From Chenopodium formosanum (taxonomy: Eukaryota > Streptophyta > Magnoliopsida > Caryophyllales > Amaranthaceae): a stretch of 64,000 nucleotides of DNA. The translations under genes were made by a program, and so were the position numbers. The notes beneath the pieces are model-generated. The model worked only from the letters and a program-made list of their open reading frames with translations. It made no database searches and had not been told where the DNA came from. The stretch spans positions 74,322,402 through 74,386,401 of the forward strand of contig CM044871.1 in the NCBI GenBank assembly GCA_024500155.1, given 5' to 3'. Positions 1 through 11,649 of this stretch are shown piece after piece (within the stretch, counting starts at the first letter, position 1; each line of letters begins with the position of its first letter).

Positions 1-470
1 GGATAGTAATAATTCAACACCTTGAGTACTAGCTTGATATATAATATCTGATCTATTATTCCTAGCTTTATTTATAACCCTATTCAAGTAATGTTAAGTC
101 CAAAATAAGGTATGAAACTTCTACCTTTAGATCGTGAAGGTTTAGTCCTGACGAGGACAACCCTCAATTAGGAATGAAAAAGTATGGAGCAGCCAACAAG
201 TTCTTAAGGAGCTTGTAAACCGTTCATGGATGATTTAAGGTAACCACTAATGGGACAAACAATAATTACACCTACTAGGGTGTTGAACGGTCGCACATTC
301 CACACTAGGTCAATCACATTTATAAACAAACACCTCACAAACCAATCATAATGATAAGTAAGTGTTTGGTCCACAAGGAAACGGGGTACATTTGCTAAAG
401 ATCCAAATGCATTAGCTAATTTGATGAAGAATTTAAGATGGTTGTGTAATGGTTCATCAACTAGACATTT
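1..470 (-). repeat. Tat-type LTR remnant (partial)
   Basis: No gene is seen. Around 190-230 there is a stretch with GCTTGTAAACCGTTCA preceded by CCAACAAGTT, which matches the same region of the complete Tat LTRs at 9.77 kb and 18.4 kb in the window. In those LTRs the stretch lies in the R/U5 part of a minus-strand element, so this is read as a degraded LTR in the same orientation. The left end is outside the window and the right end is not resolved. Confidence 0.45.
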
Positions 471-744
471 ACACTTTGTTTGGATAGAAAAGAAGGAAGG
501 AAAGAAAGGGGAGGAATAATGGAGGAATGGAAGGGAAAAGAATGGGAGGGAAAGGTGAGCTCCATTTTCCCTCCAAATCTCTCCAATTTTGGAGAGATTA
601 TGGTTATTATAGAGAGAGGGAAAATTGATCCCTCCCTCTTCTTCCCCTTCCTTCCCCTAATCTTTTACCCAAATAAGTGATTTTGTCCCCCTCTATTTCT
701 CTTCTCTTCTTTTCCTTCCATTTCTTCCTATCCAAACAAAGTGT
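471..744. mobile_element. 274-bp MITE with terminal inverted repeats
   Basis: The two ends are inverted copies: ACACTTTGTTTGGATAG at the left and its complement at the right, followed by a purine-rich arm (GGAAGGAA type) and a matching pyrimidine-rich arm. It is flanked by tagacattt (462-470) and tagacaaat (745-753), an imperfect 9-bp duplication (7 of 9). The open frames inside are by-products of the purine-rich arm. Length and structure fit a miniature DNA transposon; the 9-bp duplication hints at a Mutator-type family, but a degraded 8-bp hAT-type site is also possible. Confidence 0.85.
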
Positions 745-945
745 TAGACAAATAAGAAAAGGGTTTAAACCAATTAAAGTTATATCCCTTGTAAAAAAAA
801 TTGACCTTTCAAATGTGATTTAACTATAGAAACAATACAATAGCATGTGTTTTAATATATTAGCAACCATCACATATATATTATTTTTATTACCACTTTT
901 ATATTATAAAGTAAAGACATAAAAATATATTTTATAATTTTAGAT

Positions 946-1224
946 CTACTTAATAAGGTGATCAAACTCTCCAAGCTCTATGCGCTCAATATCTTTAACC
1001 AATGCTTCATAATGGAGTTTAATTTGCTCAACGGTCTTTCCCAGAAGCCTTATAGCAATTTGCTCAAACAAATCATTTTCGCTAACATCCAATTCCCCTA
1101 GAGAATTCTCAAATATCTTGTTTTCCTCCTCTGTCCATTCTCCATTATTATTCTTCTGGTGGCATTTTGGCGATTTTTTTGAAGCTCGTTTTGATGATTT
1201 CTTGGAGCTAGAACTTGAATTCAT
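946..1224 (-). CDS. RADIALIS-like single-MYB (SANT) protein
   Basis: A 92-residue protein with a Ser/Lys-rich N-terminus (residues 1-28) followed by one MYB/SANT domain (about 29-82). Visible signature: GEWTEEENKIFENSL, then LLGKTVEQIKLHYEALVKD and IERIELGEF, matching the RADIALIS/RSM family pattern W-T-x-E-E-N-K-x-F-E ... G-K-T-x-x-x-x-x-H-Y-x-x-L-x-x-D. Known members are small nuclear proteins of 80-100 residues that act in petal asymmetry and other development by competing with larger MYB proteins. The ATG has a TATA box about 95 bp upstream and no earlier in-frame ATG. After the domain the protein ends with HLIK and lacks the Pro-rich extension of many relatives. It is the only candidate conventional host gene in the window. 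Whether it is expressed cannot be told. Confidence 0.75.
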   Translation of the reverse strand: MNSSSSSKKSSKRASKKSPKCHQKNNNGEWTEEENKIFENSLGELDVSENDLFEQIAIRLLGKTVEQIKLHYEALVKDIERIELGEFDHLIK

Positions 1225-1318
1225 TGCTTGATATTGTTTATAATTGAAGACAATTTTTTATTTTTAAGGGATTGTGGAAACTGAGATGTTGTGAATACAT
1301 CAAAAGAGCTAAAGGTAG

Positions 1319-1325
1319 CTATATA
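1319..1325 (-). promoter_or_regulatory. TATA box of the RADIALIS-like gene
   Basis: TATATAG on the minus strand, about 95 bp before the ATG at 1224; spacing suits a plant core promoter with a short leader. Confidence 0.5.
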
Positions 1326-2071
1326 AGCAACAATTATCTAGGTTAATATGGTATATATTCCGTTCAGATTTTGCACTAGAAAATCTCATACGATACGTTC
1401 TTCAAATTTACATCAAAAAGATTATGTATATGATGATTCTTTAAGATATATTTTGTATCAACCTTTTTATATGGGTCCTTCGGTATCACTATTGATTTTA
1501 TTTTATAGTTTTGATATTTTTAATAGTCGTATATATGATTTATATTACCAAAAAAAAAAAAAGAAATTTAAATGTGTCATAATTATACTAATCATGTTAT
1601 ATTTCAAAACTAACAACTCAAAATCAAATAACCTTCTAACTGTAATTTCTAATATGGTAATTTTAAACAACAAATTGAGTTTAAGATGTGAAATACACAT
1701 GGAATAGAGCGACTCTAATTAAAATAATAGTTTTATGAAATATTATCATTGGTAACCCTATGAAATTGCAATTTCTCACTAGTAAACGGAAATAGTACCT
1801 GTTAACGCTAACCTTTTGTTCTTAATTTATATAATTCATGGTCTTGATGAAAATTGTAGCTTAAAACAGTTAAATTTTCTAAAAGTGGTGTTACATTCAA
1901 AAGTCAGATTTTTTACTTTTATTGACCTTTTCTTGACTTTGACCTGATTGACTTAGTAAATTGGACTTGAGAGTCAAGGAAAGGTTTTGAGCTAAACAAG
2001 CAAGGGTAAATGAAAGTGGGTTTATATTAACTATTGGCCTAATATGGAAATTAAAAGAACTGGTCTAGAGG
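1326..2071. other. AT-rich intergenic stretch, no gene seen
   Basis: The long frame on the plus strand (1348-1707) is low-complexity AT-rich translation without domain features. Nothing else is recognised. It is the upstream flank of the RADIALIS-like gene and the left flank of the solo LTR. Confidence 0.5.
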
Positions 2072-4090
2072 TGTAGACACCTAAAAATGTCTTCTCGAAA
2101 CCAAACCCGATGATGAACAAACGTTCATCGCCATTATTGGTCACGTTGAGTATTTAATCTTTGGAATTCTTAATCCATATTTCTATTCAACATATTTCAT
2201 AAACCAACCTAATTCTTAGCATATTTCCCCACACCATAACTTGTTTTCCTCTTTTTGTGTCCACATCACAAAATCGAGCTAATCTGATTTCATGGCTATA
2301 TAATTTTGATCCAATTATTATTTAGTTATATAGGCCTTTCAAAAAAATTTCCAACAATATATCATAAGCCCAATTCCAATTTAAACGAAAAAGATATGAG
2401 CCAAACACTAAACTCTGCCCAAAACCGATACCCTTTCACTAAAACGGCCATATCTTAAAATCTAAAAATGATTTTGACCTGATTCTAATTGGGTTGGAAA
2501 GTATACTTGATAAGCTTTCTAAGATATAACATATTCCTTGTTCCAAGTAACAGATCAAAAGTTATTAAAGTTTTAAGAACGCATAAAAAACTAGAATTAC
2601 CGCGCAACAGCTAAAACGTCGCGTCACGGAAAAATTTGACGTGGCACGGTGCCTGGTGCCGTGAAATGATAATTTTCACCATTTCACAATGCTTTCCTAT
2701 GTCTTTTCCGCGTTTTTTTCACGGGCTTATGAACCTAGACGCATTTCTGGAAAACTGTACACCGCGACACGGTATGTTATACCATGCCACAGTAGACAAT
2801 GCCGTGTCGCGGTGTCCTTTGCCTTGTTACGGTACACATACCATGGAACGAGATTTTTCTACGTACTCTCCACGTACAACTCTTCACGCACTTTATCAAT
2901 TTGGACGTATTTAGGGAAAAACTTGGTGCCGCACCACGATAGATAATACCGTGACACTGCGCTTGTTGCCGTGTCGCGGCAGACATGCCATGTCACGGTG
3001 CCCAATTTAGGGTTTATCAGCAGCTATAGGGTTCCGTGCATCCACATGTTCATTTCCTTTATAAATACCCCCCTCTTTTCTGCAATTCGGGGCACCAAAT
3101 CATTCTCTCTTCCTCTCTTCTACACAAAAAATCATTCTCTTCTTTTTCTCTCATACTCTAGGCCTTAAACCAATATTCCATACTGCATCATTCCTTCCTT
3201 AAGCACTCCAAGGAGTCCATACAACACCCGAGGTTTCGTCCTTAAATCAAGGCATGAAAGGTAGAATTAACTGAGGGTTTGGACCAAATCAACTCTACTT
3301 TTTAATTTATTTGTTTCAATTTGATTTATATTTTTATTGAAGTTACTAACAATTTATTCATGATGTAGCAATTTAAAGGAGTGCTGGAAATAGGAGTAAT
3401 TAATTAATTTAATTAATTATTTTATTTTAATATTTCTAGTATCATGATTAGGCTTATATTTATTTGATTTGACTAAAAATATTATGGTTATTGCTTCCAA
3501 TATTAATGTTGATTTTATTATATTTTTTATGATCACTATATTGCATGTTTAAAGGGAATATGTAATTGAAAATCATGACTAACAAGATAACTTGGACAAC
3601 CGATTTAGGTTCCTTTTTAATCTTGTTAGATCACAAATATTTTAGATTTATGTGTGTGCATTAATATTCAACTAATTGAGCATAGTTATAGTTTGGAGCA
3701 AATTGAATCTTTGTTTGCATCCCTTTTAGATTGCAAGAATACTTTTTGCTATAAGAATCGAGTAGAGGCCAATACGGGCGAATGTGACTCCGTGACTCAC
3801 TTTGTACCATCATCCCCGATCCTCCTTTCATAGTTCCGAACCATATGGAGTTAGTAATCTCATGGATTATGAATGGAGTGTAACCTTTACGGGTCAATCT
3901 TTGTTGCCTATCGTTGTCCCTTTATTTGTGGTTTACTTTTAATATGTGAACGGTATACAAGTTCCTTAAAAACGTGTTGGCGGCTCCCTACTTTATTTGT
4001 TCCTAATCGTATACGTCAGTTCCCATTTCCTATGAGTGCCAAGCATATTCACATATGCTTAACGTAGGCGCACTTCAAACGACGCCTACA
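2072..4090 (+). mobile_element. Solo LTR of a Tat/Ogre-type retrotransposon (family A)
   Basis: Starts TGTAGACACCTAAAAATGTC, the typical Tat-type LTR start, and ends ACGACGCCTACA, giving the inverted tips TGTAG/CTACA. It is flanked by AGAGG on both sides (2067-2071 and 4091-4095), so it is a solo LTR left by recombination between two LTRs. A TATA box lies at 3058-3067. Upstream of it (about 2590-3003) is an island of short GC-rich motifs of the type GTGCCGTGTCACGGTG. The LTR ends like the one at 7810 and belongs to the same family. Confidence 0.9.
3058..3067 (+). promoter_or_regulatory. TATA box of solo LTR A
   Basis: TTTATAAATA, placed after the GC-rich motif island and before a CT-rich putative transcription start region; the same arrangement as in the LTR at 4828-7810. 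Confidence 0.55.
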
Positions 4091-4827
4091 AGAGGCAAAG
4101 CAGATAATTCAATTTTCAAAGAAAGTTGGCGCCAAGAAGTGTAAATGCAAAACAGTTATGGGTGTTTGCCATAACCACTCAAATTTGTCTATAAATAGAA
4201 TCATAAAGACCGAAGGGAGGAGATTAGCAAAGCAATCAACAACAAGCATTTCATTTCTTCTAAAGCTTTCTTCTTAGCTTTCTTAGTTCCCTTGGCTTAG
4301 CTGCCAAGCGATACCATAGTTTTCTTAGCATGTATTAAAGATCATTTTTCGTATCCAATTGTATGACCATAGAGATAATCTCTCCTTCAACTTATACAAT
4401 TGCAGTCTTGACTCTATCCTTTAATTAATGAAATGCATTTGTATCTTTTGTCATATATTCATCTACTCGTTTCTTTAAAGAATCTAGCTTGTTTTACTCT
4501 CTTTGGGAAAGATTCTTCATTATAATTTGTTTTGTTACATTAGCAAGGTTATCAATCTTTGAAACCGATAACTTGAGGAGCAGCCTCCTAATGATCTAGA
4601 ACAAGATACGATATTTGACTTGTAGGCAAATAACAATATTTGCCTTAACAAGTGGTTAACAAATTTATGGTAAAATTTAGTCCTCTGATTCTCCTTTATT
4701 CCTCTTTACCCACGCACCTACTATGGCCTCAATTTTTCCTAAGTTAAAAACCATTATTAGCTAATTACCCTTCCTCAGATTACCATCCTCATTCATGGAT
4801 AAAACATATTTAAAGTAGTTTGGTGGG
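4091..4827 (+). repeat. LTR-like flank, family not identified
   Basis: No coding sequence is seen. TATAAATAG at about 4192, a CT-rich leader and a repeated inverted section near the end (CAAATATTGT ... ACAATATTTGCC, about 4605-4660) suggest the right part of another LTR into which solo LTR A inserted. Ends are not resolved. Confidence 0.35.
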
Positions 4828-7810
4828 TGTAGACACCTAAAAATGTCTCCCCAAAACCAAACCCGATGATGAACAATATTTTACTACCATTGTTGGGCGG
4901 GTTGAGTATATAATCCCGGGAGTTCTTAAAATCCATGATCATTCAAACGCAACTCACAAAATAGTAAACAGATCAGTCCTAATTAATCATGGGCACGGGC
5001 CGTGTCAGCACGCGGGCGGCACGGGCCGTGCCAGCACGCGGGCGGCACGGGCCCGGCACGATTCCAGCACGGCCCGACACAGCATGGCACGGCGGCCCAC
5101 CTGTGGGCCGTGGGCCGTGCCGTGAACAATTATCTGGAAAAGGGCACTGGCACAGCACGTGGCACGGCGGGCGGCACGGTGGCCGACACGTGGGTCGGCA
5201 CGCTGGCACGACTCGCCGGCACGACACGAGGCACGGCTGGGCACGGCACGAGCTTGCCAGGCACGGCCCGGCACGGTACTTCCCTTGCCAAATTATCGTT
5301 GGAAACTAGCCGTTTTTTGCCGTTTTCCAACAGCTATAAACGGCTAGTTTCCCACCCCATTTCCCACCCAAATTCTCTATAAATACCTCATTTTTCCTCC
5401 AAAATTTTCACAATTCATCAACTCATCTCTTCTCTCCTATTCTCTAATTTGCTTACTCTCAAATTCTCAATTCTCAAATTCCTACAAATCCTACAATCTT
5501 GCTCTCTTTTGTGAAAAGAAAAAAAAATTCCTACTCTCTTATAAATTTTACATTTTTACTATTATTACTTTTATTAGTCTACTACCAAAAAAAAATATTG
5601 TACATGCCATCCACAAGGCTTCATTTACAATTACGAGAGAGATAGGGATGAACTTGGGAGAATAATTGTACATGCCGAACAACCTTTTCTTTTTGCCAAA
5701 ATGATTCCTTCAACAACTATATTAACCGAGAACTACAACCAAAACACAAAAAAAATCTCCCAAAAAACCGTTCGATCTGCTGCCATGAAGACTTATCTAG
5801 AGTACTATTGTATACTTTTTGTATTATCGAACTTCGTATTCCGTATAATAAATGAAGTTATTCAATATTCATACACTATTGTACGATTTTTAATTATCAT
5901 TACTTATTGTGTATTATTGAATTATCGTACATTCGTACCGGCTACCGTCATATAATAAAATAAGTTATTCTTCAACTTTTGTGTTTTCGGATTATCGCAC
6001 TCCTATTTTTTTTTATTATACGCATTTTTGTTTTTTGCTAAATTAATAAAATTGTTTTTATTTGTTTATATAAACTTCAACATATTTATTAATTAGATAA
6101 ATAATTTATATAACCTAAATCAAAATAAAGTTGTTCAAAAAATTAAAACAAAATATATTAACATTAACATAAACATAAATTAATCACATATATTAAGTTG
6201 TACTAAAAAAAATATATATCGTTTAATTCGTTTTTTTTTTCATTTATTAAAAAAAATAATAAATAAATAAATAAATAAATAAAAAGGGTGGCACGGTTTG
6301 GCTCGCGGCCCGGCACGACACGGCCCGCAAGGCACGTGGACCGTGCCGTGCTGTGTGCTGGGGTGTGCCAATTTCAGGCACGGCACGGCCTGGCACGGCC
6401 CGCGGCGGCACGACACTGCACGTCGCCCATGTTTAGTCCTAATGTTTAGTCAAAGCATAATCCAACTCTAATTTTAGCCTCATCCCTTTTTTTAATTCAT
6501 TTCGTATTAATTTTAATTGAGCTCGATTAATGAATAATAAACCTAAATAAGCCCGAAACTCTGAAACGACACCTAAAAATACCGTGCTTAATGATTAAGA
6601 ATTAGGTTTAAAATGAATATGGATGATTTTTAGGAAAGACTGTACACCATGTCACTGCGCGCAATACCACGTGAAAGTGTCCAGTACCACATGACAGTGC
6701 TCAGCACCGTGTCACAGTATACACACACTGTGACGCAATGTTCATTAAGGGTTTTTTGCGCGCTTATCACTTCTAGGGTTTCGTGCAATACCATGCTTAT
6801 TTCCTATATAAATACCTTGTTAATTTCCTCAGTTTAGGGCATCAAATCATTCTTTCTTCTCTCTTCTATGCTCTAGCCTAAACACATAGCCTACCCTATT
6901 CTTTCACAATACTTCCCTTAAGTACTCCAAGGAGTCTGTAATTTATCCGTATTTCTATACTTAAAAAAGGCGTGAATGGTAGAATTGTTTGAGGGTTTGG
7001 CCCCAAATTAACTCTAGTTTATTTTAATTTAATTTACATTGTTGTTTATTATTTTCCTTGAAGTTACTAATGCGTTTATTATTTTATAGTTGCAAGCAAG
7101 AAAAATCAAAATAAGTAATCATGTTCCTATTATTTTTCTAACAATTTTTATTATGTTTGTCAAATATTAATTGTTTAATTTATTGTTAAATGTCTTTTAA
7201 TATTTATGTTAATTCTATTATATTGATCACCATATTGCATGTTAAAAGGAATATATAATTGAAAATCATACTTAATAAGATAATTTGGATGACCGGCTTA
7301 GGTTCCTATTAATCTTGTTATTTAATCAAAGTGATCACAAATATTTTTGAATTATATGTTGCATTAATACTCAACCAATTTAGCACAAAAATAGTTTGGA
7401 GCGAATTGAAAATTTTGTTTGTATGCCTTTGAGATCGCAGGGAATACTTTTCACTAGAACGAGTAGAGGCCAATATGGGTGAATGTAACTCCATGACTCA
7501 CTTCGTACCATCATCCCCGATCCTCCTTTCCTGGTTAAGAACCATATGGAGTTAGTAATCTCATGGATTATGAATTGGCCGAGGTGTAATTTTCACGAGT
7601 AAATCATTGTTTCCTATTGTTGTCCCTTATTCGTGGTTGCCTTAAATGATCCGTGAACGGCTTACAAGCTCCTTAAAACCTTGTTGGCGGCTCCCTACTT
7701 TATTTGTTCCTAATCGTTGTCCCTAATCGTATATGTCAACTCCCATTTCCTATGAGTGCCAGGCATATTCACACATGCATAACGTAAGCTCACTTTAAAC
7801 GACGCCTACA
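4828..7810 (+). mobile_element. Tat/Ogre-type 5' LTR of family A, split by a hAT element
   Basis: Starts TGTAGACACCTAAAAATGTC like the solo LTR at 2072 and ends ACGACGCCTACA at 7810, directly followed by a six-base spacer and a primer binding site. After removal of the hAT insertion the LTR is about 1.5 kb. The core promoter (TATATAAATA near 6805) has the family motif island (CCGTGTCAC type, about 6640-6735) upstream. No matching 3' LTR is found in the window, so the element is truncated or its other end was lost. Confidence 0.85.
4984..6435. mobile_element. Non-autonomous hAT-type transposon (1.45 kb)
   Basis: Inserted in the LTR with an exact 8-bp target duplication GTCCTAAT (4976-4983 and 6436-6443) and 11-bp inverted tips TAATCATGGGC / TAAACATGGGC (one mismatch). 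An 8-bp duplication and short tips are hAT hallmarks. Both subterminal zones (about 4990-5285 and 6290-6430) are dense arrays of GGCACG and GCCGTGCC motifs in both orientations, as expected of hAT transposase binding sites. The centre is AT-rich, with a TATA box (about 5380) and CT-rich leader that may be left from an autonomous parent. Open frames in the GC-rich arrays are by-products; no transposase is present. Confidence 0.85.
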
Positions 7811-8880
7811 ATTTGCTGGTGACTCAACTGGGGAGGATTCTTGGTTATTTATCGATTTGAGTGATTGATATTTAATTAAGATGAGTGGTTGATACTTGAA
7901 AGATTCTTGAATTGTATTTTAGTAATTAATTTGGCATTTTTTGCATATACATTGACGTTTAACCTTCGTTTTTAGGTTCGCCTGTAGGAAAAATTAAATA
8001 ACTCGCTCGCGAACGAAGAAAACATAGGCACCAGTCTGATTTCCTGAATGCTGCACCACAACATGACTATCGTGTCAAGGTACAAAATACCATCACACGT
8101 CGTGCTATATATACTGTGAAATGGTGCTTCTGGCCATGTTACGGTAGTCCTGAAATCTTTCTAGTGTTTATGTTCTTTTTCTCGTTATTAGCTTCCTTTG
8201 ATTTTTCTGAAAAAACGTGTGTGTTCTACATACGTCTTAGCCCTGGGTAATTGAAGCTCTATCAACACAAAAACGCTCATGGCAATAAGGGTTCATCTTA
8301 GTTATTAAATTCACCCAAACCATTGAATTAAGTTCGATTTAATCACAAACTTAAGGAATCGCCAATTACCATACACCTTCAAGGGAGGTTGCCTTGATAA
8401 CGCGTCCAAACTATTAACCATGGTACCCTTTGACACCAAAAGCTGGACCATAGTCGAACATAGATCTTGACCATAGTTTGAGAACTTTTTCATCGCATCA
8501 TCGTGACTATGTGCTACTTGGTTTCTTTGTTGCTAACCCCACATGTGTTTGTTCATCTTGTTATTTGAACTAACCTATGACCGAGGGTTTTTAACTCCAC
8601 ATAGTATTTAGTACGGACTTAAAATTGAATAAAATCAAGAAAAAGTCACGAACTACACCTGGAATTGTGTACCGTGTCACAACATAGATGTCAAGCCACG
8701 ATATATAGTGTTGTGCCACAACGCTTTGTACAGCTTGACAGTATAAAGCACTGTGTCACGACAGTTGCACCGTGACACGGTGCCCAAGAAAGGTCACTGT
8801 TAGTTTTTTTGGACTGCTGTGTGTAAGGAGGGTGATCCCATCGTAAGGTGGTCCTTCCTTAGATGCCCATGGCCACTTAA
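7811..8880 (+). mobile_element. Primer binding site and leader of the truncated family-A element
   Basis: TGGTGACTCAACTGGGGA at 7817-7834 is the primer binding site, six bases after the LTR end and close to the one of the gag-only element (TGGCGACTCTGCTGGGGA). No gag or pol follows. Two more clusters of the family motif (CCGTGTCAC/GTGACACGG, about 8040-8160 and 8660-8790) are seen. The element then breaks off into the LTR of element D; the junction is not exact. Confidence 0.6.
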
Positions 8881-9642
8881 AAGCCTAGGACTTTACACTT
8901 GTTAAGGTGTAGTAGGATTTGAATTCCTGACTATTTGGGGGACTTTGAATTAGAATTGATTCTATCATTATGCTTTTTTATAAGAAACAAGTAGGAGTCG
9001 TCAATGAGTTTTAGGAAAACTCATAAACCTCGTTCATGCCTTTCTTCCATGTGGAGTACATGGAAAAATTAGCACGAATCGTAAGTTTAACCATTCCCAA
9101 ATTGGTCTAAATAAACCAGAAATAAGTTCGGGAGCGAGGATACTAAAATAACGTTCCCTTTAGGGGAATTGCTATTCTAGCCCTAGTACGACCTCTACTA
9201 GCTCTTCCTTTTTTACAATTTCATCACCAAACATTATATGCAACGCGATGCCTAAAAATAAGTTAGTTGATTTTATTTACACACATTTATTCACGTGGGA
9301 ATTACATTGCAAATTCGTTATAATTAATCTTTATATAATCAAATTCGTGAATATGACAAGAAATAAACAATATTCGCCTTGGCTTAGGTAATCAACAACT
9401 AATTAATTATTCAATTATAATCTTATTTAACGCAAGATACTATGTGGAATTGATGAATTAAACATTTTAAGTAATCAATCAACACTAATTAATTAAAGTT
9501 CTTTTAAACAAGAAAATAAGAGTGATTTATCTAAGTGCTTGGGAATTTACCACTTCTCTTTGCTAGACCTCCGTTGAGAACACTTACGGACTCCTTCTTG
9601 TTCGGGAACCTCCACCGTAGTAACAATATATCAAAGGGGTGA
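8880..9642 (-). mobile_element. 3' LTR of giant Tat-like element D, distal part
   Basis: On the minus strand this continues the LTR that starts at 20655 and is cut by the gag-only element at 9643-19999. It contains the U5-type stretch (AAACTCATTGACGACTCC on the minus strand near 9000) in the same relative place as in other Tat LTRs here. The left end is uncertain to about 100 bp. Confidence 0.55.
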
Positions 9643-11649
9643 TGTAGGGAAAAGATTTCAAGCGTTAAACCCCTAGCTTGAACCCCACTGTGATCATACA
9701 CTAAAGTACGGTGGCGTCCAAAAGCGAAGAAGATAGAGCAAAAGAGTCGCCAACAAGTTTTAGGAACTTGTAAACCGTTCACAGGGTGAAGGTTACACCC
9801 ATTACCGATCCAAGAGATCGTCAACTCTATAAGGTCTAGAACCAAATAAGGGTTCGGGGATGACGGTACAAATCCAACCTAAAAGAGATTGAACCTGCCC
9901 AAATGATAGGCCTTTACTTTGTTCTGATCGTATTCATGTGCACTTTTTGACTAACATGCAATCAATAGGATTACCCTAAACCTGTTTATCTATGGTTGTT
10001 GAATATTAATGCACAAATAAACTATTATTGGCGATCACTTGAATTATAATTAAATTAACCCTAACAAGATTATTAATTATCTTATTAAGCGTGATTACAA
10101 GTACAAAATTTCCTTTAAACATGCATAAAAGGCGTGATCAAGCAATAACAATAAATAATAAGCAACATAATAAAAAATAACAATCATTATAATAATCATA
10201 ATAATAAAAATAATCATCATAAAATTATAATCATAATCAAAACAATAATAATCATAAAATCATCATCAAAATAATAATAATAATAATAATATTCATAATC
10301 ATCATAAATTATAACAATTATAATCATAATCATGTTCATATTAATATTAAAGCATAGTAATAATAGCAAGATCCTAGGCATGATACTAACAAGATTAATA
10401 ACAAACCCTAGCATGTCACTAAGCAATAAAAATCAAATCTTTAACCCTAACATGATACTAACAATCATAAATATTAGGAAGAACATAGGAAGCATCATAA
10501 CAATCATATTAAATATTAAAGTTACCCTAGACATGATACTAGGAATATCATAATAACAGTTTAAACATGATTTCTATATCATAATATCAATAAATCAATT
10601 AAAGTACTTACTTTGACGCCTCGTACCTATTTCTAATAACAAAATACACACGTTAGTTACTTCAAGGAAAATAATAAGCAAACAATCAAATTAAGTAATT
10701 GAAAGAGAGATTTGGGACCAAACCCTCAAAAATTAAACCTTTCACGTCTAGGACGAAGGCAACTTCGAATATGGCTAGGTGTTTCTAGATCTTACGAATG
10801 CGGAATTTTGTATGTAAAAACAAAGTTTAGAAAAAGAAGGAAAGAAAGATGAATGAATTAAGAGAATTAATTGAATGAAAACTGATTGTTGATGAGAATT
10901 GGTGAATGAAAACGGAGTTTTACGACATTATTTATAGAGAAATCAGCCAAAAAAGATAAAATAAACAAAACAGAGTCTGGCGCACGCAAAACGAGATCGG
11001 CACCAGCCATTGGCCATTGGCGCCAAGCCAGGCGCCAAGCCTAGCTCCTGGCGCCAATGCCTAGAGTCAGGCGCCAGGCCTATTTTTGACGCGTTTTCAA
11101 AAATTAGATAAGTTTTGCCGTTTAGGAGGATAAAGTCGTATATTTTCCTCGAAAATGCTCTTTGATTTTAATTAAAACTCTGAAAAGTCAACAAAAGTCA
11201 ATTTATCAATGCTAATTGAATTAAGAATGAAAAGAACCTTCTAGAAGAATCTAGAAGACTAAAATCATTCCTAATTGCATTAGGAATGATAAATCATATT
11301 AGGCCCTCCCCTAGATCATTGCGCCGCATATAAAGCTCAAACCGGGACCAGTTTGGTAAATTGGTCATAACTTCCTCAATATTCATCGGAATTGGGCTTA
11401 TAATATATCGTTGGAAAGCTCTTGTCAAGCCCCATCCAACTACACTACTATTGGAACCATATCATGGACCAATCAAACTGGATTGGTTGTTTTCTTAAAA
11501 TAAGTTTTAAAAACAGAGAGAAGAGAAAAGAAATAAAAACTATCCGCAACACTAGACTTTCCACACTTTCGCTTCATTCGATTATGATTCGACGTGAAAG
11601 GTACTCATCACTGGGTTTGGTTTTGGGGAGACACATTTGGGTGTCTACA
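9643..11649 (-). repeat. 3' LTR of element C (2,007 bp)
   Basis: Minus-strand LTR with tips TGTAGACACC and CCCTACA. TATA box on the minus strand at about 10928-10937 (CTATAAATAA). Just upstream (10975-11095) lies an island of TGGCGCCAA/GGCGCCAGG motifs. A 300-bp AT-only zone of ATA/ATC triplets (10140-10550) makes spurious open frames. Confidence 0.9.

Noticed and set aside
480..680. 66-codon frame at 480
   Set aside because: It is the purine-rich arm of the MITE; starts at TTG and has no known domain.
4979..5382. Several overlapping Arg/Ala/Gly-rich open frames on both strands
   Set aside because: They run through the GGCACG arrays of the hAT element; any frame in such a GC-rich repeat is open. 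No domain and no promoter support.
10217..10553. Met/Ile/Asn-rich frames, and the same at 18846-19179
   Set aside because: They are translations of an ATA/ATC-rich simple sequence, present in both LTRs of element C.
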